Under the pieces are notes generated by a model. That model was not told the DNA's origin. It saw only the letters and a program-made list of their open reading frames with translations, and searched no databases. DNA of 64,000 bases from Geodermatophilus sp. TF02-6 (lineage in GTDB: Bacteria > Actinomycetota > Actinomycetes > Mycobacteriales > Geodermatophilaceae), in NCBI RefSeq assembly GCF_003319115.1, contig NZ_QOHF01000007.1, positions 124,001-188,000 of the forward strand. Direction: 5' to 3'. Below, piece after piece: positions 24,375 to 33,057 of the stretch; the stretch's first letter is position 1; each line of letters starts with the position of its first letter. The position numbers and the translations under genes were made by a program.

Positions 24375-25268
24375 ATGCGCATGTCCCGCTCCGCCGCCAC
24401 CCTCGGGGCGCTGGGCCTCGTGCTGGCCGGCTGCTCCAGCGAGGCCGGCCAGCAGGCCGAGGAGTCCGCGAGCAACACCCCCTCGGTGGCCACGGACGTC
24501 CAGTTCCAGCCCGGCACCACGATGGCCGAGCTGCACGACGCGGGCACGATCACCGTCGGCACCAAGTTCGACCAGCCCGGGTTCGGCCTGCTCAACCCGC
24601 AGACCCAGACCCCCGAGGGCTTCGACGTCGAGATCGCCAAGATCGTCGCCGGCGAGCTCGGCATCGCCCCCGAGGACATCACGTGGACCGAGACGGTCTC
24701 GGCCAACCGCGAGCCGTTCATCCAGAACGGGCAGGTCGACATCGTGGTCGCCACCTACACGATCAACGACACCCGCAAGCAGGTGGTCGACTTCGCCGGG
24801 CCGTACTACATCGCCGGGCAGGACATCATGGTCGCCAAGGGCAACCCCGAGGGGATCGAAGGGCCCGACGACCTCGCCGGCAAGACCGTCTGCTCGGTCG
24901 AGGGCTCGACGCCCGCGCAGAACATCCGGGACAACTACCCCCAGGCCAACCTGGTCACCTACGACGTCTACTCCAAGTGCGCCGACGACCTCACCAACGG
25001 CAACGTGCAGGCGGTGACGACGGACAACGTCATCCTCACCGGCCTGGTCGCGGGCAACCCCGAGGGCTTCGAGCTGGTCGGCAACCCGTTCACCGAGGAG
25101 CCCTACGGCATCGGCCTGGCCAAGGGCGACACGGAGTTCCGCGCCTTCATCAACGACGCGCTGGAGCAGTCGTTCGAGGACGGCACCTGGGCCGCCGCCT
25201 GGGACCGCACCGCCGGCGTGATCACCGGCGAGCAGGCCCCCGAGCCGCCGACGGTCGACCGCTACTGA
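24375..25268 (+). CDS. gluB: glutamate-type ABC importer, solute-binding lipoprotein
   Basis: A 297-residue lipoprotein. The signal peptide ends in the lipobox LAGC (GALGLVLAGCSSEAG). The mature part is a family 3 solute-binding protein: ITVGTKFDQPGFGLLNPQTQ, EGFDVEIAKIVAGELG, and VVATYTINDTRKQVVDFAGP. It should capture glutamate or a related acid at the cell surface for the GluC-GluD channel. AGAAAGGAA just upstream is a good ribosome site. Confidence 0.94.
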   Translation: MRMSRSAATLGALGLVLAGCSSEAGQQAEESASNTPSVATDVQFQPGTTMAELHDAGTITVGTKFDQPGFGLLNPQTQTPEGFDVEIAKIVAGELGIAPEDITWTETVSANREPFIQNGQVDIVVATYTINDTRKQVVDFAGPYYIAGQDIMVAKGNPEGIEGPDDLAGKTVCSVEGSTPAQNIRDNYPQANLVTYDVYSKCADDLTNGNVQAVTTDNVILTGLVAGNPEGFELVGNPFTEEPYGIGLAKGDTEFRAFINDALEQSFEDGTWAAAWDRTAGVITGEQAPEPPTVDRY

Positions 25269-25274
25269 GTCCCC

Positions 25275-25309
25275 GTGACGCCGTCGGGCCGACCGCCCGG
25301 CGGCGTCAC
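25275..25309 (+). terminator. intercistronic hairpin between gluB and gluC
   Basis: GTGACGCCGTCGGGC (25275-25289) pairs with GCCCGGCGGCGTCAC (25295-25309): 15 pairs, one a G-U, with a five-base loop. There is no U-run. By analogy with malE-malF hairpins, it probably stabilises the gluB mRNA and partly terminates, so that the binding protein is made in excess over the permeases. Confidence 0.75.
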
Positions 25310-25332
25310 CCCTCCGACCCGGCGAGGACGCG

Positions 25333-25983
25333 GTGCAGTTCATCAGCGACAACTCCGACCTGCTGTGGAGCGCGTGGCTCACGACGCTCTCCCTCGCGGT
25401 CGCCAGCGGCGTGTGCGCGCTGGTGCTCGGCACCGTGCTCGCCGGCATGCGGGTGAGCCCGGTGCCCCCGCTGCGCGGCCTGGCCACCTTCTACGTCGAG
25501 GTCTTCCGCAACACCCCGCTCACGGTGGTGTTCTTCTTCCTCTTCTTCGGGCTGGTCTACGTCGACCTGCAGTTCCCCAGCCGGTTCACCACCGCGGTCG
25601 CGGCGCTGTCGCTCTACACCGCGTCGTTCGTCTCCGAGGCGCTGCGCTCGGGCATCAACGCCGTCCCGCCGGGCCAGGCGGAGGCGGCCCGGGCGTTGGG
25701 CCTGGGCTTCGGCCAGACGCTGCGCACGGTCGTGCTGCCGCAGGCCTTCCGCACCGTCGTCCCGCCGCTGGGCAACGTGTGGATCGCCCTGGCCAAGAAC
25801 ACCTCGATCGCGGCCGGCTTCGCGGTCACCGACCTCACCGCCGCGCTGCAGCGGCTGGCCAACCTCAACGCCGACCAACTGCTGGCCGTGTTCGCCGCCG
25901 TGGTGCTCGGCTACCTGGTCATCACGCTGCCCTCGGCCTGGCTGATCCGGGTCGTCGAGAACCGGGTGGCGATCGTCCGATGA
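25333..25983 (+). CDS. gluC: glutamate-type ABC importer, permease 1
   Basis: A 216-residue inner-membrane permease of the His/Glu/Gln family with about five helices. The family segment EVFRNTPLTVVFFFLFFGL and the EAA loop EAARALGLGFGQTLRTVVLP are present. The start is a GTG at 25333 shortly after the gluB-gluC hairpin. The stop overlaps the gluD start as ATGA. Confidence 0.93.
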   Translation: MQFISDNSDLLWSAWLTTLSLAVASGVCALVLGTVLAGMRVSPVPPLRGLATFYVEVFRNTPLTVVFFFLFFGLVYVDLQFPSRFTTAVAALSLYTASFVSEALRSGINAVPPGQAEAARALGLGFGQTLRTVVLPQAFRTVVPPLGNVWIALAKNTSIAAGFAVTDLTAALQRLANLNADQLLAVFAAVVLGYLVITLPSAWLIRVVENRVAIVR

Positions 25984-26888
25984 GCGGCCCGAGCGTCCTG
26001 TTCGACCTGCCCGGGCCGGGCGCCCGCCGACGGCAGCGGATCGGCACCGTCGTCGGCTCGCTGGTGGTCCTGGGCCTGGTCGCCCTGGCCCTGTGGCGGC
26101 TGGGCACCCACGGCCAGCTGGAGCCCGAGCGGTGGGCCATCCTGTTCGACCCGGCGACGGGCGTGCCGCAGGCGCTGTGGCAGGGGCTGCTCAACACCCT
26201 GGCGGTGGCCGCCGTCGGCATGGTGCTGGCGACCGTGCTGGGGGCGCTGCTGGCCATGGGGCGGCTGTCCGACCACGGCTGGGTGCGCGCCCCCGTGGGC
26301 GTGGTGATCGAGTTCTTCCGCGCCGTGCCACTGCTGATCCTGATCCTGTTCTGCCTGCTGTTCCTGCCCACCGTCGGCGTGCCCATGACCGCGTTCCGGG
26401 CGCTGGTCCTCGGCCTGACGCTGTACAACATGGCCGTGCTGGCCGAGATCTTCCGGGCCGGCATCCTGTCGGTCGACCGCGGCCAGCGCGAGGCCGCCTT
26501 CGCCCTGGGCATGCGCAAGACGCAGGTGATGACGCTGGTCCTCCTGCCGCAGGCGGTGCGCCGGATGCTGCCGGTGCTCGTCGCGCAGCTGGTCGTCCTG
26601 CTCAAGGACTCGTCGCTGGGCTTCATCGTCGGCTACGTGGAGTTGTTGCGCACCGCGCGCAGCCTGGTGGAGTTCTTCAACTTCTCGTACGGCAACCGGT
26701 ACACCTTCGTGCTCTACGTGGCCGCCGGGCTGATCTACATCGTCGTGAACCTCCTGCTCTCCGCGCTGGCCCGCTACGTCGAGGCGCGCACCCGCCGCAA
26801 CGCGAAGGCGGCCGCGGCCGGGGAGGGGGAGCTGCCGGCCGACGTGCAGATGGGTGGGGGTGGCGGCGCCGTCCCCGTCGCACGGTGA
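25980..26888 (+). CDS. gluD: glutamate-type ABC importer, permease 2
   Basis: A 302-residue partner permease. The matching segments are EFFRAVPLLILILFCLLFLP and the EAA loop EAAFALGMRKTQVMTLVLLP. It is longer than GluC by an N-terminal cytoplasmic stretch and a hydrophilic tail ending in a Gly run. The ATG overlaps the gluC stop, indicating coupled translation. Confidence 0.93.
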   Translation: MSGPSVLFDLPGPGARRRQRIGTVVGSLVVLGLVALALWRLGTHGQLEPERWAILFDPATGVPQALWQGLLNTLAVAAVGMVLATVLGALLAMGRLSDHGWVRAPVGVVIEFFRAVPLLILILFCLLFLPTVGVPMTAFRALVLGLTLYNMAVLAEIFRAGILSVDRGQREAAFALGMRKTQVMTLVLLPQAVRRMLPVLVAQLVVLLKDSSLGFIVGYVELLRTARSLVEFFNFSYGNRYTFVLYVAAGLIYIVVNLLLSALARYVEARTRRNAKAAAAGEGELPADVQMGGGGGAVPVAR

Positions 26889-26913
26889 TCCCGTTCGCCG
26901 GGGAGGACCACCG

Positions 26914-27384
26914 GTGCACCCGGCGGTCACACCCCGAGGCGGGACTGCCGAGAACTGCGACGTGGACACCGCTCTCCGCCCCGTCGTGCCGCCGCTGCCC
27001 AGCCTGGTGCGCGCGCCCGAGGGACGCACGGACGCCGCTCAGGAGTTCGTCGCTCGGATGCGGGCGGCCGCGCCGGACTTCGCCGCGGCCGCCGGCGCCG
27101 AGACCGCCGTCGTCCGGGAGGTCGTCCCGCCGGCCCGCCACCGCCGGTCCCGCTGCTGCGTGGTGCTGCGGTTCTCCGGCGGCGACGAGGCCGACCTGAC
27201 CTTCCTCGGCCCGGTGAGCCGCCCCTCGACCGCGCCCGAGCGCGCCTTCGACCTGCAGATCCAGGCCTGGCTGGCCTCCGGCCGCGACACCGAGGGGACG
27301 TGGGTGGTGCCCGACGACGAGGCGTCGGACGGCGTCGCCGTGGACGTCTCGGCCTGGTCGGCGGCCGCCCGCTCCACCGGCTGA
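26914..27384 (+). CDS. hypothetical protein
   Basis: A 156-residue soluble-looking protein of unknown function. The GTG at 26914 is chosen because GGGGAGGA lies seven bases before it; a second GTG at 26962 would give 140 residues. The C-terminal half looks folded (CCVVLRFSGGDEADLTFLGP, then FDLQIQAWLASGRDTEGTWV). It follows gluD by only 25 bp and may be co-transcribed, but it also precedes ctaD. No domain was recognised. Confidence 0.6.
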   Translation: MHPAVTPRGGTAENCDVDTALRPVVPPLPSLVRAPEGRTDAAQEFVARMRAAAPDFAAAAGAETAVVREVVPPARHRRSRCCVVLRFSGGDEADLTFLGPVSRPSTAPERAFDLQIQAWLASGRDTEGTWVVPDDEASDGVAVDVSAWSAAARSTG

Positions 27385-27420
27385 CCGGCCGCCGTCGGCG
27401 TCCGGCCGGCCGCCGCAGAC

Positions 27421-27463
27421 GTCTCGGCTACCGAGACCTGCTCCGATGGGTCACCATGGTGAC
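27421..27463 (+). promoter_or_regulatory. palindromes upstream of ctaD
   Basis: Two perfect dyads occur within the 126-bp gap before ctaD. GTCTCGG-CTA-CCGAGAC (27421-27437) could be a short terminator of the preceding operon. GTCACCATGGTGAC (27450-27463), a 14-bp gapless palindrome, looks like an operator. The binding protein is unknown. Confidence 0.4.
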
Positions 27464-27510
27464 GGCGCTCTCGAGCAGTGGAGCGCTCGCCGTCCTCTGG
27501 GAGCGCCCGC

Positions 27511-29271
27511 ATGACCGTCCTGGCCCCACAGCCGATCGTGAGCCGACCGAGCGCTCTGCCGCCGGCACCCAAGGGCTCGCGGCTGTCCAACCTGCTGCGG
27601 ACCACCGACCACAAGACCATCGGCCTCATGTACCTGGCCACCTCGTTCGCCTGGTTCATCGTCGGTGGGTTCATGGCCATGCTCATCCGCGGTGAGCTGG
27701 CCCGGCCGGGGCTGCAGTTCCTCTCCCCCGAGCAGTACAACCAGCTGTTCACCATGCACGGCACGATCATGCTGCTGCTGTTCGCGACGCCGCTGTTCTT
27801 CGCGTTCGGCAACCTGGTCATGCCGCTGCAGATCGGCGCCCCCGACGTCGCCTTCCCGCGGCTGAACGCCTTCTCCTACTGGCTGTACCTGTTCGGCGGG
27901 ATCATCGCCGGCGCCGGGTTCCTCACCCCCGGCGGGGCGGCGGACTTCGGCTGGTTCGCCTACACCCCGCTGTCGGATGTGACCAACACGCCGGGGTTGG
28001 GGCCGGACCTGTGGATCACCGGGCTGGCGGTCAGCGGTCTGGGCACCATCCTGGGCGCGGTCAACTTCATCACCACGATCGTCTGCCTGCGCGCGCCGGG
28101 GATGACGATGTTCCGGATGCCGATCTTCTGCTGGAACACCCTGATCACCAGCCTGCTGGTGATCCTGGTGTTCCCGATCCTGACCGCGGCGCTGATGGCG
28201 CTGCTGGCCGACCGGCAGCTCGGTGCCCTGGTCTACTCGCGGGCCAACGGCGGGGCGATGCTGTGGCAGCACCTGTTCTGGTACTTCGGCCACCCCGAGG
28301 TCTACATCATCGCGCTGCCCTTCTTCGGCATCGTCACCGAGATCATCCCGGTCTTCGCCCGCAAGCCGCTGTTCGGCTACAAGGGCATGGTCTTCGCCAC
28401 CACCGCGATCGGGTTCTTGTCGCTGACGGTGTGGGCGCACCACATGTTCGCCACCGGGGCGGTGCTGCTGCCGTTCTTCTCCTTCCTGACCTATCTGATC
28501 GCGGTGCCGACCGGGATCAAGTTCTTCAACTGGATCGGCACCATGTGGCGGGGTCAGCTGACCTTCGAGACGCCGATGCTGTGGTCGATCGGTTTCCTGG
28601 TCACCTTCTTGCTGGGGGGTCTGACCGGTGTGCTGCTGGCCAGCCCGCCGCTGGACTGGCACGTGTCGGACACCTACTTCGTGGTGGCGCACTTCCACTA
28701 CGTGGTGTTCGGCACCGTGGTGTTCGCCGCCAACGCCGGCATCGCCTTCTGGTTCCCGAAGATGTGCGGTCGGATGCTCGATGAGCGCCTGGGCAAGCTG
28801 CAGTTCTGGCTGACGTTCATCGGCTTCCACGGCACGTTCCTCGTCCAGCACTGGCTGGGCAACGAGGGCATGCCGCGCCGGTACGCCAACTACCTGCCCA
28901 GCGACGGGTTCACCACGCTGAACACGGTCTCGACGATCTTCTCGTTCGTGCTCGGCGCGTCGATCATCCCGTTCGTCTACAACGTCGTGCACTCGTGGCG
29001 GTACGGGCAGCTGGCCCTGCGCGACGACCCTTGGGGGGCGGGCAACTCGCTGGAGTGGGCGACGTCGTCCCCGCCGCCGCGGCACAACTTCGTCGAGATC
29101 CCCAAGATCCGCTCCGAGCGGCCGGCGTTCGAGGCGCACTACCCGGAGCTCATCGAGCGGCTCGACGCCGAGAAGCACGCCGGCAAGCGGCACCAGCCCT
29201 ACGCCGGCGTCAGCGAGGTCGGCCTCACCGGCGGTGAGCGGCAGGGCAGCCGGGACCCCGACCCCACCTGA
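27511..29271 (+). CDS. ctaD: cytochrome c oxidase subunit I
   Basis: A 586-residue heme-copper oxidase subunit I with twelve membrane helices, the catalytic core of the aa3 terminal oxidase. The low-spin heme and binuclear-centre motifs are present: [10 protein letters not shown], the HPEVYII segment with cross-linked His and Tyr, WAHHMF with paired CuB histidines, and HFHYVVFGT near the heme ligands. The ATG at 27511 follows GGGAG. Other oxidase subunits are not beside it, which is common in actinobacteria. Confidence 0.97.
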   Translation: MTVLAPQPIVSRPSALPPAPKGSRLSNLLRTTDHKTIGLMYLATSFAWFIVGGFMAMLIRGELARPGLQFLSPEQYNQLFTMHGTIMLLLFATPLFFAFGNLVMPLQIGAPDVAFPRLNAFSYWLYLFGGIIAGAGFLTPGGAADFGWFAYTPLSDVTNTPGLGPDLWITGLAVSGLGTILGAVNFITTIVCLRAPGMTMFRMPIFCWNTLITSLLVILVFPILTAALMALLADRQLGALVYSRANGGAMLWQHLFWYFGHPEVYIIALPFFGIVTEIIPVFARKPLFGYKGMVFATTAIGFLSLTVWAHHMFATGAVLLPFFSFLTYLIAVPTGIKFFNWIGTMWRGQLTFETPMLWSIGFLVTFLLGGLTGVLLASPPLDWHVSDTYFVVAHFHYVVFGTVVFAANAGIAFWFPKMCGRMLDERLGKLQFWLTFIGFHGTFLVQHWLGNEGMPRRYANYLPSDGFTTLNTVSTIFSFVLGASIIPFVYNVVHSWRYGQLALRDDPWGAGNSLEWATSSPPPRHNFVEIPKIRSERPAFEAHYPELIERLDAEKHAGKRHQPYAGVSEVGLTGGERQGSRDPDPT

Positions 29272-29284
29272 GAACGGCCCCTCT

Positions 29285-29388
29285 GCCCCCTCCGTGGAAG
29301 GCCCCCGTCCCGGGCCCCGCCCGCAGGCTCAGGGCGGGGCCCGGGACGGGGCCGTGGGCCTGGAGGGGGCCGTCCCGAGCTTGCATCA
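29285..29388. repeat. intergenic palindromic repeat, copy 2, with a 20-bp perfect stem
   Basis: It lies between convergent ctaD and recX. The segment 29303-29322 pairs perfectly with 29332-29351, and the loop is nine bases. An outer GCCCCCTCC (29285-29293) pairs with GGAGGGGGC (29362-29370). A partial family core CGAGCTTGC sits at 29376-29384. It is the strongest hairpin in the window and surely ends ctaD transcription. Confidence 0.85.
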
Positions 29389-29402
29389 GCCGCGGCCGAT
29401 CC

Positions 29403-29440
29403 TGCGCCCGCTGAGGGGCTTCCGCCCGTCGGCGGGCGCA
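29403..29440. terminator. second hairpin in the ctaD-recX gap
   Basis: TGCGCCCGC (29403-29411) pairs with GCGGGCGCA (29432-29440). It lies downstream of recX. A separate dyad, TGCGGTA-C-TACCGCA at 29461-29475, lies between it and the recX stop. Confidence 0.6.
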
Positions 29441-29502
29441 GCCACGTGTCGGTGCCGCGGTGCGGTACTACCGCAGGGTGACGTGCTGGCCGGGATGACG
29501 GG

Positions 29503-30165
29503 TCAGGGCAGCCAGGCGTTCAGGTCCGGTTCCCCGTGGCCTGGGGTCTCCCCGGTCTGTTCCTCGGACCGGTCCTGGTCGAGGGCCTCGCGGACCACCC
29601 ATACCGCCAGCCCGGATCCGTAGCCCTTGCGCGTGAGCATCCCCACCAGCCGGCGCTCGGCGGTCGCCCGGTCGACCCGGCGCAGGCTCGGCAACCGGCG
29701 CTCGACCAGTCGTCGGGCCGCCCCCCACTCGTCCTCGTCGTCGACCTGGGCGAGCGCCTCCTCGGCGACCTCCCCGTCGATGCCCTTGGCTCGCAGCTCG
29801 GTCTTGAGTGCTCGCCGGGCCAGGCCTCGACCGGCCTGCCGGGACGTCACCCAGGCGCGGGCGAAGGCGGCGTCGTCGATGAGGCCGACCTCGCTGAACC
29901 GGTCGAGGACGCGCTCGGCAGCGTCGTCGGGCACCCCTCGCCCGGCGAGCAGGTCGGCCAACTGTCGACGGGTCTTCGGCGCGCCGGTGAGCGCCCGCAG
30001 ACAGATCGACCGGGCGACCTGCTCGGGATCCCCCGGATCGTCCTCGACCTCGGGGCCGGCGCCCGGCGACACGGCGTCCGCGCTGTCCGGGTCAGGGGAC
30101 AGACGCGGACGCCGCCCGCGCCGACGCCCAGGAGCGGAGCGCTCGCGGGCCTCGGGCCGGCTCAC
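29503..30165 (-). CDS. recX: RecA regulator RecX
   Basis: A 220-residue RecX. An arginine-rich and acidic leader of about 45 residues precedes the helical repeats (ICLRALTGAPKTRRQLADLL, DDAAFARAWVTSRQAGRGLA, KGYGSGLAVWVVREALD). RecX binds RecA filaments and inhibits RecA. The start is two bases after the recA stop, so the two are co-transcribed and probably coupled. Confidence 0.95.
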   Translation of the reverse strand: MSRPEARERSAPGRRRGRRPRLSPDPDSADAVSPGAGPEVEDDPGDPEQVARSICLRALTGAPKTRRQLADLLAGRGVPDDAAERVLDRFSEVGLIDDAAFARAWVTSRQAGRGLARRALKTELRAKGIDGEVAEEALAQVDDEDEWGAARRLVERRLPSLRRVDRATAERRLVGMLTRKGYGSGLAVWVVREALDQDRSEEQTGETPGHGEPDLNAWLP

Positions 30166-30167
30166 CG

Positions 30168-31226
30168 TCAGAAGTCGATCTGGTCGACCGGCTGGTCGGC
30201 CGGCTGGTCCGCCGAGGTAGGCGCGTCGAGCTGCGGGCCGATGCCGAGCTTCTCCTTGATCTTCTTGTCGATCTCGTCGGCGAGGTCGGGGTTGTCCCGG
30301 AGGAAGGTGCGGACGTTCTCCTTGCCCTGACCGAGCTGGTCGCCCTCGTACGTGTACCAGGCGCCGGACTTCCGGACGATGCCCTGCTCGACACCGATGT
30401 CGATCAGCCCGCCCTCGCGGCTGAAACCGGCACCCCAGAGCAGATCGAGCTCGGCCTGCTTGAACGGCGCGGCCACCTTGTTCTTGACGATCTTCACGCG
30501 CACCCGGCTGCCGACGGCCTCGGTGCCCTGCTTGAGCGTCTCGATGCGCCGCACGTCGAGCCGGACCGACGAGTAGAACTTCAGCGCCCGACCACCGGTG
30601 GTGACCTCCGGGGAGCCGTAGACCACGCCGACCTTCTCGCGCAGCTGGTTGATGAAGATCGCGGTGGTGCCGGAGTTGTTGAGCGCGCCGGTGATCTTGC
30701 GCAGGGCCTGGCTCATCAGCCGGGCCTGCAGACCGACGTGGCTGTCGCCCATCTCGCCCTCGATCTCGGCGCGGGGCACCAGGGCGGCGACCGAGTCGAT
30801 GACGATGACGTCGAGCGCGCCGGAGCGGATCAGCATGTCGGCGATCTCCAGCGCCTGCTCCCCGGTGTCAGGCTGGCTGACCAGCAGCGCGTCGGTGTCG
30901 ACACCGATCGCCCGGGCGTACTCGGGGTCGAGCGCGTGCTCGGCGTCGATGAACGCCGCGATGCCGCCGGCAGCCTGGGCGTTGGCCACCGCGTGCAGGG
31001 CGACCGTCGTCTTGCCGGAGGCCTCGGGGCCGTACACCTCGATGATGCGGCCCCGCGGGAGACCGCCGATGCCGAGGGCGATGTCCAGGGCGATGGAGCC
31101 GGTCGGGATGACCTTGATGGCCTGTGCGGCGTTGTCACCCAGCCGCATGACCGAGCCCTTGCCGAACTGCTTGTCGATCTGGGCGAGGGCCATGTCGAGG
31201 GCCTTGTCGCGGTCGAGCGTTGCCAT
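30168..31226 (-). CDS. recA: recombinase RecA
   Basis: A 352-residue RecA for strand exchange, and LexA co-protease. The Walker A motif is GPEASGKTT (about residues 66-74), followed by [11 protein letters not shown] and [20 protein letters not shown]. The ATG at 31226 is preferred over a GTG at 31235 because the GAAGGTGAG ribosome site precedes the ATG and overlaps the GTG. No intein is present. An SOS box lies 130 bp upstream. recX follows immediately. Confidence 0.98.
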   Translation of the reverse strand: MATLDRDKALDMALAQIDKQFGKGSVMRLGDNAAQAIKVIPTGSIALDIALGIGGLPRGRIIEVYGPEASGKTTVALHAVANAQAAGGIAAFIDAEHALDPEYARAIGVDTDALLVSQPDTGEQALEIADMLIRSGALDVIVIDSVAALVPRAEIEGEMGDSHVGLQARLMSQALRKITGALNNSGTTAIFINQLREKVGVVYGSPEVTTGGRALKFYSSVRLDVRRIETLKQGTEAVGSRVRVKIVKNKVAAPFKQAELDLLWGAGFSREGGLIDIGVEQGIVRKSGAWYTYEGDQLGQGKENVRTFLRDNPDLADEIDKKIKEKLGIGPQLDAPTSADQPADQPVDQIDF

Positions 31227-31355
31227 GGTGCTCACCTTCGGGAAGTCGCGTGCAGCGGGTCGGTGTCGACGTTAGGACGGGGGTCTGACACTTCCGGGGC
31301 AACCGGTCGACCTGTGGAGGAGCACCCGGCCTGTGGATCCTGCGCCCAATCTAAC

Positions 31356-31371
31356 CCGAACGTGTGTTCGA
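31356..31371 (-). promoter_or_regulatory. SOS box for recA
   Basis: CCGAACGTGTGTTCGA matches the LexA box TCGAAC-N4-GTTCGA in all but the first base. It lies between the DUF3046 stop and recA, so recA has its own LexA-controlled promoter. Confidence 0.88.
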
Positions 31372-31400
31372 CTGCCAGGGTGACACGCCGCCTCGACAGC

Positions 31401-31595
31401 TCAACGGTCCTTGGGTGGGACGTCGTACTCCTCGCAGATCGCCAGCCACACCCGACGGACGGGCAGACCCGCCTCGATCGCCTGGACGGCCGTGCGGCCG
31501 CCCAGTGCGGAGAAGACGTGGTCGCGCGCCACGCTCTCGGCGCGCACGGAGCCGAGCTGCTCCGACAGCCGGGACCAGAAATCCTGCAGGCGCAC
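31401..31595 (-). CDS. DUF3046 protein
   Basis: A 64-residue protein of the DUF3046 family (MRLQDFWSRLSEQLGSVRAE, then ALGGRTAVQAIEAGLPVRRV), which characteristically precedes recA in actinobacteria. It has a GTG start. Function is unknown. Its position makes it a possible recA-region accessory factor. Confidence 0.88.
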   Translation of the reverse strand: MRLQDFWSRLSEQLGSVRAESVARDHVFSALGGRTAVQAIEAGLPVRRVWLAICEEYDVPPKDR

Positions 31596-31659
31596 GCCCG
31601 CGACGCTAGCGCGCCCCCGCCACCGGCCGGGTCGACCGCGCGCCGCCTACGCTGGCAGC

Positions 31660-31770
31660 GTGTTCCCCAGCACCGGATCCGCGACGTGGGACCTCGTCCT
31701 CCAGCTCGGGATCGCGCTGGCCATGCTGGTCTCGCTGATCCTGCTCTACCGCAACTTCCGGGGACGCTGA
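31660..31770 (+). CDS. small single-pass membrane protein
   Basis: A 36-residue frame with a GTG start. It encodes a short polar N-terminus, one membrane helix (LVLQLGIALAMLVSLILLYR) and a basic end. Its tail overlaps the end of the convergent MFS gene by 25 bp. No clear ribosome site is seen. The clean helix with positive-inside tail suggests a real small protein. Confidence 0.45.
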   Translation: MFPSTGSATWDLVLQLGIALAMLVSLILLYRNFRGR

Positions 31771-33047
31771 GTCGCGGGCCGTCCCGGGCCGTCCCCGGTG
31801 CGCGCCCAGACCAGCACCAGGGGCAGCACCAGCGCGGCGGAGACCGCGGCCACCAGCCCGTAGCCGCCCAGTGCCAGCAGCGGGCCGCCGACGACCCCGG
31901 CCAGCGCGGCACCCAGACCCATGAGCAGGTCGGCGCCGCCCTGCGCGGTGGGCCGCCGCTGCTCGTCGACGGACTCGGTGACCAGGGTCGAGCCGGCGAT
32001 GAGCCCGCAGGACCAGCCCAGGCCGAGCAACAGCAGGCCGGCGCCGAGCTGGGCGGCCCTGCCCGGTGGTGCCGTGCCCGCCACCGCGGCCGCGGTCAGC
32101 AGCAGGGCCGCGGCCACCGCGACCGTCGTCCGCCGACCGGCACGGTCGGCCAGCAGCCCGACCAGCGGCGAGAAGAGGTACATCCCGGCGACGTGCACGC
32201 TGATGACCAGGCCGATGACGCGCAGCGTCGTCCCCTCGTCGTGCCCGGCGGAGCCCATGTGCACGGGGGTCATCACCATGACGCCGACCATCACCGCGTG
32301 GGACACCACGACCGCGGTGAGACCGAGCCGGCCACGCGGGTCGGCCCAGACCTCCCGCAGCGCCGCCGAGGTCGCCCGGCGGGGGCGACCGGCGTTCCCG
32401 GCTCCGTGGCCGCGCAATCGCCGGGCCAGCAGCAGCGGGTCTGGCCGCAGCAGGACGAGCAGGCCCAGCGCCACCACGGTGAAGACGGCCACGGAGATGG
32501 CGAACGCACCGGCGAGGGGCGGCAGCCCCAGGGTCTCGCCGAGCGCCTCGCCGGGGCCGGCGAGGTTGGGGCCCAGCACCGAACCCACCGTCGTGGCCCA
32601 CACCACCAGGGACAGCGCCCGCCCGCGGTGCTCCGGTGCGGCGAGGTCGGCCGCGGCGTAGCGGGCCTGCAGCCCGCAGGCGGTGGCCGCCCCGAAACCG
32701 AACAGCCCCACGAGCAACAGCGGCAGCGACGAGAGCGAAGCGGCGAGCACGGTGACCAGCGAGCCGAGGACGGCGACGGTGAAACCTGCGGTCAGTCCCG
32801 CCCGCCGGCCGGCCCGGTCGCTGATGCGGGCCAGCGGCACGGCGAGGACCGCGGCGCCGAGCACCCCGGCCGTCTGCCCGAGCCCGGCGGCCGCGTCGCT
32901 GCCGGCGACGTCGCGGGCCAGCAGCCCGCCGACGGTGATGCCGACGGTCACCCCGAGCCCGGCCAGCGCCACCCCGCCGCCGAGCACGCCGAGGGTGCGA
33001 CGCTGGACGAGCGCCGGGTCGGGGAGGGTCGGGGTCTGCGCGGTCAC
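31746..33047 (-). CDS. MFS transporter
   Basis: A 433-residue major facilitator with about twelve helices. The loop 2-3 signature region is ISDRAGRRAGLTAGF, and a related motif in the second half is LLADRAGRRTTVAVA. Substrate is not deducible; drug or metabolite export is common for this type. It starts ten bases from the acyl-CoA dehydrogenase stop on the same strand, suggesting an operon. Confidence 0.9.
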   Translation of the reverse strand: MTAQTPTLPDPALVQRRTLGVLGGGVALAGLGVTVGITVGGLLARDVAGSDAAAGLGQTAGVLGAAVLAVPLARISDRAGRRAGLTAGFTVAVLGSLVTVLAASLSSLPLLLVGLFGFGAATACGLQARYAAADLAAPEHRGRALSLVVWATTVGSVLGPNLAGPGEALGETLGLPPLAGAFAISVAVFTVVALGLLVLLRPDPLLLARRLRGHGAGNAGRPRRATSAALREVWADPRGRLGLTAVVVSHAVMVGVMVMTPVHMGSAGHDEGTTLRVIGLVISVHVAGMYLFSPLVGLLADRAGRRTTVAVAAALLLTAAAVAGTAPPGRAAQLGAGLLLLGLGWSCGLIAGSTLVTESVDEQRRPTAQGGADLLMGLGAALAGVVGGPLLALGGYGLVAAVSAALVLPLVLVWARTGDGPGRPATQRPRKLR

Positions 33048-33057
33048 GGTGGCCGGC

